Origin: Hyphomonadaceae bacterium JAD_PAG50586_4
GTDB lineage: Bacteria; Pseudomonadota; Alphaproteobacteria; Caulobacterales; Aquidulcibacteraceae
Reading direction: 5' to 3'
Assembly (NCBI GenBank): GCA_023242925.1
Contig: CP096134.1
Span: 1,116,001-1,180,000 of the forward strand
Length of the DNA stretch: 64,000 nt
Positions 1 through 10,231 of the stretch are shown here, in pieces. The notes under the pieces were generated by a model, which did no database searches, was not told where the DNA came from, and saw only the letters and a list, made by a program, of their open reading frames with translations. Position 1 is the first letter of the stretch, and each line of letters begins with the position of its first letter. The position numbers were made by a program, and so were the translations under genes.

Positions 1-2
1 GT

Positions 3-1505
3 GGATCGAACGATACCTGGTCGGTCGAAGTAGAAGGCGGCGCGCTGCATCCGGTGAGGCCATCGGCGTGGGCGGCCTTGAGCGAACACGGCACGCGCGT
101 GGAAGTGCGCGATCTTTTCTTTGCGACGCCGGCGCGTTTGAAATTCATGAAGTCCGAGCGCGCCGAGATGATGGCGGTGTCGGATGTGGTCAAGCGCCTG
201 GCGATGGCGCGCCCGGACGTGGCGTTTCTGCTGGAGCATGACGGGCGCGCGAATTTGCGGCTGAGCGCGGAGACTGATCCCGAGAACGAAGGCCGGCGTG
301 CGCGGCTTGCGGCTATCCTCGGCGCGGATTTTGCGCCCAATTGCATCTTGCTGGATCAGACGCGCGATACGGTGCGGCTCTCGGGCTTTGCCGGCTTGCC
401 GACATTCCATCGCGGCACGCGCGAGCACCAGCATTTGTTCGTCAATGGCCGGCCGGTGAAGGATAAGCTGGTCGTGGGCGCGGTGCGCGCGGCGTATCAG
501 GATTTGCTGGCGCGCGATCGCCATCCGGTGGCGGCGTTGTTCTTGGATTTGCCGGCGGGCGATGTCGACGTGAACGTGCATCCGGCCAAGACGGAAGTGC
601 GCTTCCGCGATGCGGCCTTGGTGCGTGGTTTGATCGTCGGCGCCCTGTCGCATGCGCTGGCGGGTGCTGGGCATCGCGCGTCGACGACGACGGCGCAGAG
701 CGCGCTGGGCGCTGTGCGCGCATATGAGACGCCGCAACCGTTTTTGCGGCCGGCGATGCAGAATTGGGCGCTGGCCGAAGAGCGCGCGGCCGCTGGAGAT
801 TTCATGATGCCGAGCGGGCGCGTTGAAACCATGCATTCGCCCGGCTTTGCAAATGGGATGGCGCCCGCTGATCTAGAAGCCGCGATTCAAGTCGCCACAC
901 GCCAAGATCCCGAAGACGCGCGCTTCTTTCCGCTTGGCGCGGCGCGGGCGCAGATCCATGAGACATACATCGTCGCGCAAACGGAAGACGGCATTGTCAT
1001 TGTCGATCAGCACGCGGCGCATGAGCGGCTTGTGTATGAGCGCATGAAGCAGATGCTCGCCAATGGCGGCGTGCGACGCCAAGCGTTGCTCATTCCAGAA
1101 GTTGTCGAGCTTGATCCGAGCGAAGCGGAAGCGCTGGCGGCGCGTGCGGAAGAGCTTGGGCAGCTTGGTTTGGTGATCGAGCCGTTCGGGCCGGGCGCTA
1201 TTCTGGTGCGCGAGACGCCGGCGCTGCTTGGACACATCGATGCGGCGGGCATGCTGAAGGATTTGGCCGATGATATCGCCGAGCTTGGTGAAGCGCACGC
1301 GCTGAAGGAGCGGCTGGAAGAGGTGTGTTCTTCGATGGCGTGCCGTGGCTCAGTGCGCGCGGGGCGCAGGCTCACGGGCGACGAAATGAACGCGCTGCTT
1401 CGGCAAATGGAAGCGACACCGTTTTCTGGTCAATGCAATCACGGCCGACCGACCTACGTGGAGTTGAAGCTCTCTGATATCGAGAAGCTGTTCGGCCGGC
1501 GCTAA
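3..1505 (+). CDS. mutL: DNA mismatch repair protein MutL, 5' end outside window
   Basis: C-terminal ~500 residues of MutL, the mismatch-repair ATPase that links MutS to strand cutting. The frame is open from base 3, so the gene enters from the left edge and the first internal ATG is not its start. Near the start is the [19 protein letters not shown] block of the GHKL/S5 domain, then the FVNGRPVKD and [13 protein letters not shown] signatures, a linker around residues 220-300, and the C-terminal dimerisation domain. That domain carries [17 protein letters not shown] and CNHGRP, the motifs of MutL proteins with a latent zinc-dependent endonuclease. Such MutLs occur in bacteria without MutH, as in most alphaproteobacteria. 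The N-terminal ATP-binding motifs lie outside the window. Confidence 0.97.
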   Translation, partial: GSNDTWSVEVEGGALHPVRPSAWAALSEHGTRVEVRDLFFATPARLKFMKSERAEMMAVSDVVKRLAMARPDVAFLLEHDGRANLRLSAETDPENEGRRARLAAILGADFAPNCILLDQTRDTVRLSGFAGLPTFHRGTREHQHLFVNGRPVKDKLVVGAVRAAYQDLLARDRHPVAALFLDLPAGDVDVNVHPAKTEVRFRDAALVRGLIVGALSHALAGAGHRASTTTAQSALGAVRAYETPQPFLRPAMQNWALAEERAAAGDFMMPSGRVETMHSPGFANGMAPADLEAAIQVATRQDPEDARFFPLGAARAQIHETYIVAQTEDGIVIVDQHAAHERLVYERMKQMLANGGVRRQALLIPEVVELDPSEAEALAARAEELGQLGLVIEPFGPGAILVRETPALLGHIDAAGMLKDLADDIAELGEAHALKERLEEVCSSMACRGSVRAGRRLTGDEMNALLRQMEATPFSGQCNHGRPTYVELKLSDIEKLFGRR

Positions 1506-1634
1506 GCCTCAAATACCTTGAAAACGCCCCGATTGGGCTCGTTCCGCGCTTGCCTTCGTACGCGCGGAGGAGAACATTGCCGCCTTGAGAGGGAATGCGT
1601 CGGCTGCGCGCTTCGCAGCCATCTGGGGTGATAA

Positions 1635-2555
1635 ATGAAAGCTTTTCTTCGTTCTGCGGCCGTAATAGCCGTGATCTGCATGGCGGCGACGCCGGCCTAC
1701 GCGCAGAACCTTAACACCGGCGCCACCGGCACGCACGGCCAAGTGCGTTTGACCGCCGGTTTCGAACCCGATCCGCACAGCGTCACTGTGAATGCGGGCG
1801 GCGCCATTGAAGCGACGCGCGCTGATGAAGCCTGCAATGCGGGCTTTATCGCGCAGCGCCCGTCCTATTCGGTGCGCTACACGTCCGGCGAGTTCCCGCT
1901 CTTTATCTATGCGCAATCGGAAGCGGACACGACGCTTGCCGTGCGTACGCCTGGCGGCGATTGGGTTTGCGACGACGATAGCGGCGGCAGCCTCAATCCG
2001 CTGGTGAGCTTCCAAACGCCGGAACGCGGCCGTTACCAGATTTGGGTCGGCCGCTTTGGCACGGAAGGCGAAACGACCCCGGCCGTGCTCAGCATTTCTG
2101 AAATCGGCGCTCCGGAACAAGCCGTCGGGGGAGGCGCGCCGGACTTCTCGCTTGAGCCGGCCTATGGTGCGGTTGAACTCGCGGCAGGTTTTATCCCAGA
2201 TCCGCACTCTGTTGAAATCGCAGCCGGCGGCGCTCTTGATGCATCGCAACTCGGCGGCACGTGTGTCGGCTGGGTCGCGCAGGCGCCGGACTTCCGCGTG
2301 AATTGGACGGCGAGCGAAACCAGCCAATTGCCTTTGACCTTCCACGTGACGGCCGAGACCGACACGGTATTGGTGATCAACGACGCCGAAGGCAATTGGG
2401 TCTGCAATGACGACACCGACGGCATTAATCCGGTTGTGTCGTTCCAAGGCGCGGCGTCTGGCCAATACGACGTCTGGGTCGGCACCTATTCGCAAGGCGA
2501 TCTGCAGCCCTCTACGCTGCATGTCACTGAAGTGTACGGGATGGCTGGCGAGTAA
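1635..2555 (+). CDS. secreted protein with two PPC-like repeats, function unknown
   Basis: 306-residue exported protein. A signal peptide of about 23 residues ends in Ala-Tyr-Ala before Gln. The mature part is two homologous units of about 115 residues. Each has an AGF-x-PDPHSV opening, a Cys near its middle, a DT-x-LVV or DT-x-LAV strand, WVC-[DN]DD with Asn-Pro further on, and a closing Y-[QD]-[IV]-WVG strand. This periodicity resembles the bacterial pre-peptidase C-terminal (PPC) beta-sandwich, in which paired acidic residues can bind calcium; that is a structural guess. No catalytic motif is visible. It stands alone between mutL and a strong hairpin terminator, 129 bases after mutL, so it probably has its own promoter. 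Likely periplasmic or extracellular. Confidence 0.85.
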   Translation: MKAFLRSAAVIAVICMAATPAYAQNLNTGATGTHGQVRLTAGFEPDPHSVTVNAGGAIEATRADEACNAGFIAQRPSYSVRYTSGEFPLFIYAQSEADTTLAVRTPGGDWVCDDDSGGSLNPLVSFQTPERGRYQIWVGRFGTEGETTPAVLSISEIGAPEQAVGGGAPDFSLEPAYGAVELAAGFIPDPHSVEIAAGGALDASQLGGTCVGWVAQAPDFRVNWTASETSQLPLTFHVTAETDTVLVINDAEGNWVCNDDTDGINPVVSFQGAASGQYDVWVGTYSQGDLQPSTLHVTEVYGMAGE

Positions 2556-2579
2556 GCGTCTCTTTCCAACGAAACATGG

Positions 2580-2614
2580 GGCCGCGTTGCGAAAGCAGCG
2601 CGGCCTCTTGTTTT
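2580..2614 (+). terminator. intrinsic terminator with GAAA tetraloop
   Basis: An 11-base arm at 2580-2590 pairs with 2595-2605 (one G-U wobble) around a GAAA tetraloop, followed by TCTTGTTTT. It lies between the convergent secreted-protein gene and the glyoxalase gene and can serve the first directly. Confidence 0.85.
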
Positions 2615-2630
2615 GGGAGCTTTGGGTGTT

Positions 2631-3071
2631 TTACCAGGCGCCGGTGTTTTGCATCGACGCCCAAGGCTCTTGCGGCGCCAAGCGATCGCCTTCCTGAAGG
2701 AGCTCGATCGAGATGCCGTCGGGGGAGCGCACGAAGGCCATGTGGCCGTCGCGAGGCGGGCGATTGATCGTCACGCCCGCATCCATCAGCTTTTGGCACA
2801 GAGCGTAGATGTCCCTCACGCGATAAGCGAGATGGCCGAAATTGCGGCCGCCGCCATATTCCTGCTCATCCCAATTGTAGGTAAGTTCAACCATCGGCGC
2901 ATTGCGTTCGCGTGCGAGTTCGACGTCTTCGGGGGCAGCGAGAAAGACGAGCGTGAAGCGGCCCGCTTGGTTTTCCATGCGGCTCATCTCGACGAGGCCG
3001 AGCTTGGTGCAGAAGAAATCGAGCGCGGAATCGAGATCGCCGACGCGGATCATGGTGTGCAAATAGCGCAT
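2631..3071 (-). CDS. gloA: lactoylglutathione lyase (glyoxalase I)
   Basis: 146-residue VOC-fold enzyme matching glyoxalase I, which isomerises the methylglyoxal-glutathione hemithioacetal to S-lactoylglutathione in the cytosol. It opens with [20 protein letters not shown] and carries the expected metal ligands: His5 (YLHT), the Glu of VELTYNW, the His of FGHLAY and the Glu of SIELLQ. The length fits the family (130-150). A short C-terminal tail is slightly extended. It lies 28 bases downstream of the Nudix gene on the same strand, so the two may be co-transcribed. The 3' end faces a terminator. Confidence 0.93.
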   Translation of the reverse strand: MRYLHTMIRVGDLDSALDFFCTKLGLVEMSRMENQAGRFTLVFLAAPEDVELARERNAPMVELTYNWDEQEYGGGRNFGHLAYRVRDIYALCQKLMDAGVTINRPPRDGHMAFVRSPDGISIELLQEGDRLAPQEPWASMQNTGAW

Positions 3072-3099
3072 GGAAACTCCTTGGCCGCTTATGTAGCGC

Positions 3100-3573
3100 C
3101 TACCAATGCGCGCTCAATGGCGCGCCCTCGAACAATTCAGCGATGCGACGACGCGTGCCTTTGGTGACGCCCTCGGGCGGCGCGTCGGTAGCGAAGAAGC
3201 CGCGCTCGGCGATTTCGCCCTCGCTGGCGGGTGGGCAAGGCCGCCACGCGTTGAAGCGGTAGAGCGCGATGTGGTCGTTTGGGAAATTGGCATGGTTGGA
3301 GAAGAAGCCGACCAGCGCAGGCGGGGCCGTGGCTTCGACGCCGCCTTCCTCGATCATCTCGCGAACGATCGCGTCGATCGCGGCTTCGCCGCCTTCGACA
3401 CCGCCCCCGGGCAGGTGCCAGCCGGCCGCGTAGGTGTGGCGCACGAGCAGGATGCGGCCTTCGCTATCGAGCGCCACGCCGCGCACGCCTAACGTCATAC
3501 CGCGGCGCATCCGCCACCAGGTGCGGAAGATCGGCGTGATCACCGGCTCAAAGCGCAAACGCCATTCGCTCAT
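3100..3573 (-). CDS. Nudix hydrolase
   Basis: Nudix-fold pyrophosphohydrolase of about 157 residues. The Nudix box is complete: [14 protein letters not shown] then REMIEEGGV, matching Gx5Ex7REUxEExGU. The N-terminal stretch ([20 protein letters not shown]) is typical of small stand-alone Nudix proteins annotated as NTP or ADP-ribose pyrophosphatases; substrate cannot be read from the sequence. I start at the internal ATG (MSEWRLRF) rather than the upstream ATG at 3639, because the upstream start would leave only 20 bases to the divergent folP start and adds a low-complexity, non-conserved segment. Followed closely by gloA on the same strand. Confidence 0.9.
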   Translation of the reverse strand: MSEWRLRFEPVITPIFRTWWRMRRGMTLGVRGVALDSEGRILLVRHTYAAGWHLPGGGVEGGEAAIDAIVREMIEEGGVEATAPPALVGFFSNHANFPNDHIALYRFNAWRPCPPASEGEIAERGFFATDAPPEGVTKGTRRRIAELFEGAPLSAHW

Positions 3574-3614
3574 CGTTTCGGTTTCATTTCTTTCATTCGC
3601 GCACGTTTCCGTGA

Positions 3615-4508
<894 letters not shown>

Positions 4509-4512
<4 letters not shown>

Positions 4513-5048
4513 AGGCGGCGCAGATAGAGTGGCGGCACGGCATCTGTGAGCCACACTTGGTTTTCGGTGACGAAGAAGCTGTGGCTGTGGGCATGCATGC
4601 CAGCCGCGTCGATCGCGAGCAGAACCGGTGCGCCGCGGCGCGCGCCAACGCGCTCTGCGGTTTGAACGTCTGGCGACAGATGCACGTGATGTCGCCGCAT
4701 CTTCTGCAAGCCGTCGGTCATAATTGCGGCGAGGAAGCGCTCGATTGTGCCGTGATAGAGCGTCTCGGGCGGTTGCGTCGGCGCAAGCGCCAAATCTACC
4801 GCTACGGAATGGCCCTGCCGCGCGCGAAGGCGTTGGAGATCGGGTGAAAGCTCGAAACGCTGTTTATCGCTGTGCTCCACCAGTGCGAGCAACGTGTCGA
4901 TGTCGTTTGGCAGGGCGTTACGGCTCAGAGCGGCGAGGACGTCGTCCACGTTCGTCCAGCCTTGCGGATCGAGCATCAGGCTGGCCGCGTCGGGCTGATG
5001 CCGCAGCCAGTACGAAAGCGCCTTGGAAATGCGGACGTAGTCGGCCAT
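4509..5048 (-). CDS. kptA: RNA 2'-phosphotransferase KptA (Tpt1 family)
   Basis: 179-residue Tpt1/KptA homologue. The family transfers an internal RNA 2'-phosphate to NAD+, releasing ADP-ribose 1'',2''-cyclic phosphate and nicotinamide. The N-terminal helix is the signature SKALSYWLRHQP, followed by a GW-x-x-VDDVLAAL winged-helix region; the catalytic lobe has LYHGT, the HHVHLSPD motif and VLLAIDAAGM. The start at MADYVRISK is chosen because this is where family members begin, leaving just 10 bases to the divergent thiD start. Its role in bacteria lacking 2'-phosphate-producing splicing is unclear; RNA repair or ADP-ribosylation has been proposed for the family. Confidence 0.92.
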
Positions 5049-5058
5049 GTGAAGCCTC

Positions 5059-5880
5059 ATGGCACAAGCGCACGCAAAACCCAAAGGCCGCGTTCTTATC
5101 ATCGCCGGATCGGATTCCGGCGGTGGGGCGGGCATCCAGGCTGACATCAAGACGGTGACGGCGCTCGGCGGCTACGCGATGACGGCGATTACGGCGGTGA
5201 CGGTGCAGAACACGTTGGGCGTGACCGGCGTGCATGCGGTGCCGGTGGACATTGTGAAGGCGCAGATCGAGGTCGTCATGGGCGATCTGGGCGCCGATAC
5301 GTGGAAGCTCGGCATGCTGGGTTCGGCCGATCACGTGCGCACGGTGTTGGACGCCTGGCATGCCTTTGGCGCAGGCGTGCCGATCGTGCTTGATCCGGTG
5401 ATGATCGCGAAGGGCGGCGCTTCGTTGCTGGCGCAAGATGCGATCGAGGTGATCCGCGAACAGCTTGTGCCCGTCGCAGCGATCGTCACGCCGAATGCGC
5501 CCGAAGCGGAAGCGCTGACCGGCGTCGAAGTGCGCGATCTCGACGGGCAGATGAACGCAGCCGAGATCCTGGTCGAACAATTGGGCGCGTATTCAGCGCT
5601 GGTGAAAGGCGGGCATATCGAGGGCGAGATCGTGCGCGACGTGTTGCTGACGCGCGAAGGCTACCGTGTGTTTGAAACCCCGCGCATCGATACGCGCGCC
5701 ACGCATGGCACGGGCTGCACGCTGGCGTCGGCCATCGCCGCCTACAACGCCCAGGGGACGGATATTCCGAATTCGGTCGAAAAAGGCCGCGCTTACCTCA
5801 TGGAATCGATCCGCAATGCGCCGGGTTTCGGCCAGGGGCACCAGCCGCTTGGCCATGCCTGGCCTTGCAAGCTCGCCTAA
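5059..5880 (+). CDS. thiD: hydroxymethylpyrimidine/phosphomethylpyrimidine kinase
   Basis: ThiD phosphorylates HMP to HMP-P and then HMP-PP for thiamine synthesis or pyrimidine salvage. It belongs to the ribokinase-like fold: IIAGSDSGGGAGIQADIKT at residues 14-32, VLDPVMIAKGG mid-protein, TPNAPEAEALTG, and the catalytic anion-hole motif THGTGCTLASAIAA near residue 215. Length 273 is normal (about 265). No TPP riboswitch-like sequence fits in the 10 bases upstream, so it is probably transcribed from a promoter inside the divergent kptA gene or as a very short-leader mRNA. Ends 74 bases before phzF on the same strand. Confidence 0.95.
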   Translation: MAQAHAKPKGRVLIIAGSDSGGGAGIQADIKTVTALGGYAMTAITAVTVQNTLGVTGVHAVPVDIVKAQIEVVMGDLGADTWKLGMLGSADHVRTVLDAWHAFGAGVPIVLDPVMIAKGGASLLAQDAIEVIREQLVPVAAIVTPNAPEAEALTGVEVRDLDGQMNAAEILVEQLGAYSALVKGGHIEGEIVRDVLLTREGYRVFETPRIDTRATHGTGCTLASAIAAYNAQGTDIPNSVEKGRAYLMESIRNAPGFGQGHQPLGHAWPCKLA

Positions 5881-5954
5881 CAGGCGAGCAGGCTTCACCC
5901 TTGAACGGGGTTGGCGCTGGCGCGGGCGCGCGCCACCTTGCATAGGTGAGACCC

Positions 5955-6958
5955 ATGAAAATCTGGATCGTGCACGCCTTCACGGATCGCGTTTTCGCCG
6001 GCAACCCCGCCGCGGTGGTGCCGCTTGAGCGCTGGCTGCCGGACGCGACACTGCAAGCCATCGCTACGGAGAATAAGCTCTCCGAGACCGCGTTCGTGGC
6101 GCCGACGGGGCTGAAGGGCAATTACCAGCTGCGTTGGTTTACGCCGGCGACGGAAGTGCCGATCTGCGGCCACGCCACGCTGGCGGCAGGCGCCATCCTG
6201 ATGAGTGAAATCGACCCGACTCTTGAGGTCGTGGTGTTTGACACGCACGCGGGCGCGCTGATCGTGCGCAGCACGGCGGAAGGTTACACGCTCGATCTGC
6301 CGCGCAAGCAGCGCACGCCGTGGACGCCTGAGGATGATGTGAGCGCCGCACTTGGCGGGGTTGAATTGATCGACGCGTTCGTGGGCGAATACGCCAACGT
6401 CGTGCTCGATAGCGAAGCGGATTTGCTGGCGATGAAGCCGGATATTGCTGCGATCAACACGGTGATCCGGGGCCCGCGTCAGGGCTGCTTGGTGGTGTCG
6501 GCGCCGGCGGATGAGGGCAAGCCGTACGATTTCGTGCAGCGTTTCTTCGCGCCGGGCGCGGGCGTGGACGAAGATCCGGTGACGGGTTCGGCGTTTGCCG
6601 ACACCGCGCCCTATTGGTGCGATCGCTTCGATCTGGAGAGCGTGGTCGCCAGCCAAGCCTCGCGGCGCGGCGGCTTCGTGCGCGCGGTGCAGACGTTAGC
6701 GAGCGTGCGCTTACTGGGGCAGGTGGCTGTGTATTTGCGCGGCGAACTCGATCCGGCTTTGGCGCGCATGCACAATCGCGTCGAGGCGCATCCGGAAGCG
6801 CCCAAACGCAAGAAGCGCCGCGCGCGCGCGCCAAGCAGCTGCCGGCGATTTTCGATGATCCGATGCTGCCGGGCCTAGAAGACGCGCCGCCGTCGCCGAC
6901 TTCACATCCCGCGCCGCCCGAGGGCGCTGCGCCGCCCAGCGTGGTTGGCGAGAAATAG
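5955..6958 (+). CDS. PhzF-family isomerase/epimerase, tail probably frameshifted
   Basis: PhzF-like protein of the DAP-epimerase fold. It begins MKIWIVHAFTDRVFAGNPAAVV, with the catalytic Glu in ENKLSETAFV, then PICGHATLAA and DEDPVTGSAF, which line the active site. The core closes with LGQVAVYLRGEL. Substrates of most PhzF proteins are unknown. Read straight, the frame ends at 6878 with an Arg/Cys-rich tail unlike a protein; one base lost in the GC-repeat at about 6815-6835 would instead give a tail reading AKQLPAIFDDPMLPGLEDA and ending in VVGEK at 6958. Total 1004 bases = 3x335-1 agrees. The start at 5955 is preferred over 5946 because MKIWIV is the family start. Confidence 0.82.
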
Positions 6959-6960
6959 CT

Positions 6961-7076
6961 GACGCTGCGGTCGACCTTTTCGACGCATTGCAAAAACTCC
7001 CAAACGCAGGCAGGTGGTAAGCGGGCCATCCGCTCCCAACGGCGGACGCTCATCTGTGAGGATGGGAGATTAGTTG
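6961..7076 (+). promoter_or_regulatory. structured serC leader, candidate serC-type RNA motif
   Basis: The 5' leader of serC can fold so that CTCCCA (7033-7038) pairs with TGGGAG (7063-7068), which contains the ribosome-binding site of serC. Inside lies a 4-bp hairpin (CTCA 7049-7052 with TGAG 7057-7060). A second CTCCCA at 6997-7002 could pair with the same TGGGAG, giving alternative folds, and GCGG/CCGC (7021-7024 with 7030-7033) forms another small stem. A conserved 'serC' RNA motif upstream of alphaproteobacterial serC-serA operons is known; membership here is inferred from position and shape, not from an alignment. Confidence 0.5.
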
Positions 7077-8240
7077 ATGAATACCCCCGCGAAGCCGGCA
7101 GTGCGTCCGGCTGACCCCCGCTTTTCGTCGGGACCCACCAAAAAACGACCTGGCTGGACCACCGATGCGTTGAAAGACGCACCGCTCGGTCGTTCGCATC
7201 GCGCCAAGCCCGGCAAAGCCAAGCTCAAAGAAGCGATCGATCGCACGCGCGCCATCTTGGGCGTGCCGGCTGATTTCAAGATCGGCATCGTGCCTGCGTC
7301 CGATACGGGCGCGATCGAGATGGCGATGTGGTCGATGCTCGGCGCAAAGCCTGTCGATATCTTTGCCTGGGAAAGCTTTGGCGAAGAATGGGTGACAGAC
7401 GCCAAGCAGCTGAAGCTCGATTTCAAGGCGCATACGGCCGGTTATGGCGCGCTGCCGAACCTCGCCGCGGCGCGCAAAGACGCCGACATTATCTTCACGC
7501 AGAACGGCACGACGTCGGGCGTGAAAGTGCCGAATTTCGATTGGATCGCCGCCGATCGCGACGGCATCGCCATCAACGACGCGACCAGCGCTGTGTTCGC
7601 GCAGGCGATCGATTGGTCGAAGTGCGATGTGACGACGTTCTCCTGGCAGAAAGTGCTGGGCGGCGAAGGCGCGCACGGCATGGTGATCCTCTCGGCCCGT
7701 GCGATTGCCCGCCTTGAGAGCTACACGCCGGATCGGCCGCTGCCTAAGATTTTCCGTCTCACCAAGAAGGGCAAGGTCGATCTCGAAATCTTCGAGGGCG
7801 CGACCATCAACACGCCGTCCCTGCTGGCCACGGAAGATTATATCGACGCGCTGAAATGGGCGGAATCGCTGGGCGGATTGGAAGCGCTGCAAGCGCGCGC
7901 CAATGCGAACGCGAAGGTGCTGGCCGATTGGGTGGCGAAGACCGATTGGGTCGATTTCCTCGCCGCTGATCCGGCAACGCGCTCGAATACGAGCGTGTGC
8001 TTGAAAGTGGTCGATGCGCGTGTGACCGGTTTGAGCGAAGAGGCGCAAGCCGAGTTCGCGAAGAAGCTGGCGGCGTTGCTGGAAAAAGAGGGCGTGGGCC
8101 TCGATATGGGCTCTTATCGCTCAGCGCCTCCGGGCCTGCGCATTTGGTGCGGCGCCACGATCGAAGCGTCTGACGTTGAAGCGCTTACGCCGTGGATCGA
8201 ATGGGCGTTCGCAACGCTCGTCGCTGAGCTTCCCGTTTAG
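7077..8240 (+). CDS. serC: phosphoserine aminotransferase
   Basis: PLP enzyme converting 3-phosphohydroxypyruvate to phosphoserine (and acting in pyridoxal phosphate synthesis in some bacteria). 387 residues, of the alphaproteobacterial type that begins [13 protein letters not shown]. The PLP lysine lies in [16 protein letters not shown], preceded by NDATSAVFA; the substrate-binding region includes [10 protein letters not shown]. The ATG at 7077 follows TGGGAG at good spacing; a TTG three bases upstream is unlikely. First gene of a serC-MazG-like-serA operon, with 24 and 12 bases between genes, under the putative leader RNA. Confidence 0.96.
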   Translation: MNTPAKPAVRPADPRFSSGPTKKRPGWTTDALKDAPLGRSHRAKPGKAKLKEAIDRTRAILGVPADFKIGIVPASDTGAIEMAMWSMLGAKPVDIFAWESFGEEWVTDAKQLKLDFKAHTAGYGALPNLAAARKDADIIFTQNGTTSGVKVPNFDWIAADRDGIAINDATSAVFAQAIDWSKCDVTTFSWQKVLGGEGAHGMVILSARAIARLESYTPDRPLPKIFRLTKKGKVDLEIFEGATINTPSLLATEDYIDALKWAESLGGLEALQARANANAKVLADWVAKTDWVDFLAADPATRSNTSVCLKVVDARVTGLSEEAQAEFAKKLAALLEKEGVGLDMGSYRSAPPGLRIWCGATIEASDVEALTPWIEWAFATLVAELPV

Positions 8241-8264
8241 TCAATTCCATCACGGAGCATCGCT

Positions 8265-8561
8265 ATGCCGCGCAGATCCAGCGCCAGCATCGCAGCTTGG
8301 GGCGCTGAGACGTTCGGCGAGGTTAGTGATCTCGCCGTGCTGATTCAGCGCGCCCGCGCCGAGTTCGAGGAATTGTCCGCCGCGGTGCGCGCGGGCGATG
8401 AAAACGACATCGGCGCGGAAGCGGCGGACGTGATGATCCTTCTGCACCGCTTGCTCGGCATCCTCGGCAAAGATTTGGCCGAGGAAGTCGATGCGAAAAT
8501 GAACATCAACCGAAACCGACAATGGCGCCTCAGCGGCGACGGCGTCGGCCAGCATGAATAA
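8265..8561 (+). CDS. MazG-like nucleotide pyrophosphohydrolase-type protein
   Basis: 98-residue all-alpha protein. WGAETFGEVSDLAVLIQRARAEFEELSAAV followed by GAEAADVMILLHRLLGILG matches the four-helix MazG/dUTPase-like NTP pyrophosphohydrolase core, with EFEEL and EAADV as the metal-binding acidic motifs. Such proteins hydrolyse (d)NTPs to monophosphates; this one's substrate is unknown. It sits between serC and serA with very short gaps, so it is translated from the serine operon mRNA. A ribosome site (CACGGAG) precedes the ATG. Confidence 0.75.
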   Translation: MPRRSSASIAAWGAETFGEVSDLAVLIQRARAEFEELSAAVRAGDENDIGAEAADVMILLHRLLGILGKDLAEEVDAKMNINRNRQWRLSGDGVGQHE

Positions 8562-8573
8562 GCGAGAGAGAAT

Positions 8574-10154
8574 ATGCCAAAAGTTCTGATCAGCGACGAA
8601 CTCAGCGAAGCCGCTGTCGAGATCTTCCGGTCGCGCGGGCTGGAAGTGGATTTCCAGCCGCAGCTTGGCCCGGATGCGGCGAAATTGAAGGAGATCATCG
8701 GCAATTATGATGGCTTGGCCATTCGCTCGGCGACCAAAGTGAAGCCGGACATCATCGCCGCGGCGAAGAATTTGAAAGTCATCGGCCGCGCCGGCATTGG
8801 CGTTGATAACGTCGATATTCCAGCGGCCACTGCGCGCGGCATCGTTGTGATGAACACACCGTTCGGTAATTCGATCACCACGGCCGAGCACGCGATTGCG
8901 CTGATGTTTGCAGCGGCCCGCCAACTCGCGGCGGCGGACGTGAGCACGCAAGCCGGTAAGTGGGAAAAGAACCGCTTCATGGGGGTGGAGCTTTACGCCA
9001 AGACGCTCGGCCTCATCGGTTGCGGCAATATTGGCGGCATCGTTGCGGATCGTGCGTTGGGCCTGAAGATGAAGGTCGTCGCCTACGACCCGTTCTTGAG
9101 CCAAGAACGCGCTGTGGCGCTGGGCGTTGAAAAGGTTGAGCTAGATGAGTTGCTCGCGCGTGCGGACGTGATCACGCTGCACGTGCCGATGACCGAGAAA
9201 ACCAAGAACGTGCTGTCGCGCGAAGCTTTGGCGAAGACCAAGAAAGGCGTGATCATCGTCAACGCGGCGCGCGGCGGCCTAGTGGATGAAGCCGCGTTAC
9301 GCGAAGCGCTGGAAAGCGGCCACGTTTCGGCGGCGGCGTTCGACGTATTCACCGTGGAGCCGGCGAAGGAAAACGTGCTGTTCGGCGCGCCAAACTTTAT
9401 CGCCACGCCCCACCTCGGCGCCTCGACCAACGAAGCGCAAGAAAACGTGGCGCTGCAAGTCGCCGAACAGATGAGCGATTATCTGCTGACGGGCGCAGTG
9501 ACGAACGCGCTCAACATGCCCTCGATCACGGCGGAAGAAGCGCCGCGCCTGAAGCCGTTCGCGGCTTTGGCGGAGAAACTCGGCGCATTCGCCGGTCAGA
9601 TCGTCGATGAAGGCCTAGAAGAGGTTGAGATCGAATACGAAGGCGACGTCGCCAAGCTCAACATGAAGCCGCTCACGGCGTCAGTGCTGGCTGGCTTGCT
9701 GCGCCCGTTACTGCAGGACGTGAACGTGGTGTCGGCGCCGGCGATCCTGAAGGAGCGCGGCGTGCCGCTGACGGAGAGCACGCGTGAAGGCTCGCCGATC
9801 TATGACAGCCTGATCCGGATCAAGGTGAAGACGGGCGGCAAGTGGCGCTCGCTTGCGGGCACGGTCGTGGCCGGCGCGCCGAAGATCGCCGAAGTGAAAG
9901 CCATGCAGCTTGAGGCGCCTTTCCATCCGGTCATGCTGTTCGTGAACAATTCGGACAAGCCTGGCTTCATTGGCGCGCTCGGCACCATGTTGGCGCAAGC
10001 GCAGATCAACATCGCGACGTTCCACTTGGGCCGCGAAGGCGCGGGCGAGGATGCGATCGCGTTGGTCGGCGTGGACCAGATTGTCTCCGACGATCTGCTC
10101 GCGCGGATCAAGGCGCTGCCGCAGGTTCGCTACGCCAAGGTTCTGCGCTTCTAG
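8574..10154 (+). CDS. serA: D-3-phosphoglycerate dehydrogenase
   Basis: First enzyme of serine synthesis, oxidising 3-phosphoglycerate with NAD+. 526 residues, the long form. Order: substrate domain, NAD-binding Rossmann loop LGLIGCGNIGGIVADRAL, catalytic Arg in NAARGGLVDEAAL, catalytic His in ATPHLGASTNEAQ, then the intervening (ASB) domain around 320-450 and a C-terminal ACT domain (HPVMLFVNNSDKPGFIGALG) that may bind serine for feedback control. Last gene of the serC operon. The ATG at 8574 follows AGAGAGAA. Confidence 0.97.
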   Translation: MPKVLISDELSEAAVEIFRSRGLEVDFQPQLGPDAAKLKEIIGNYDGLAIRSATKVKPDIIAAAKNLKVIGRAGIGVDNVDIPAATARGIVVMNTPFGNSITTAEHAIALMFAAARQLAAADVSTQAGKWEKNRFMGVELYAKTLGLIGCGNIGGIVADRALGLKMKVVAYDPFLSQERAVALGVEKVELDELLARADVITLHVPMTEKTKNVLSREALAKTKKGVIIVNAARGGLVDEAALREALESGHVSAAAFDVFTVEPAKENVLFGAPNFIATPHLGASTNEAQENVALQVAEQMSDYLLTGAVTNALNMPSITAEEAPRLKPFAALAEKLGAFAGQIVDEGLEEVEIEYEGDVAKLNMKPLTASVLAGLLRPLLQDVNVVSAPAILKERGVPLTESTREGSPIYDSLIRIKVKTGGKWRSLAGTVVAGAPKIAEVKAMQLEAPFHPVMLFVNNSDKPGFIGALGTMLAQAQINIATFHLGREGAGEDAIALVGVDQIVSDDLLARIKALPQVRYAKVLRF

Positions 10155-10231
10155 GCGGAACTTGAGCAGGGTGTCAGCGTTGCACCCCTCAGCCGGAGGC
10201 GCGGGCCTTCGGCTTCGAGGGGATGCTATCG

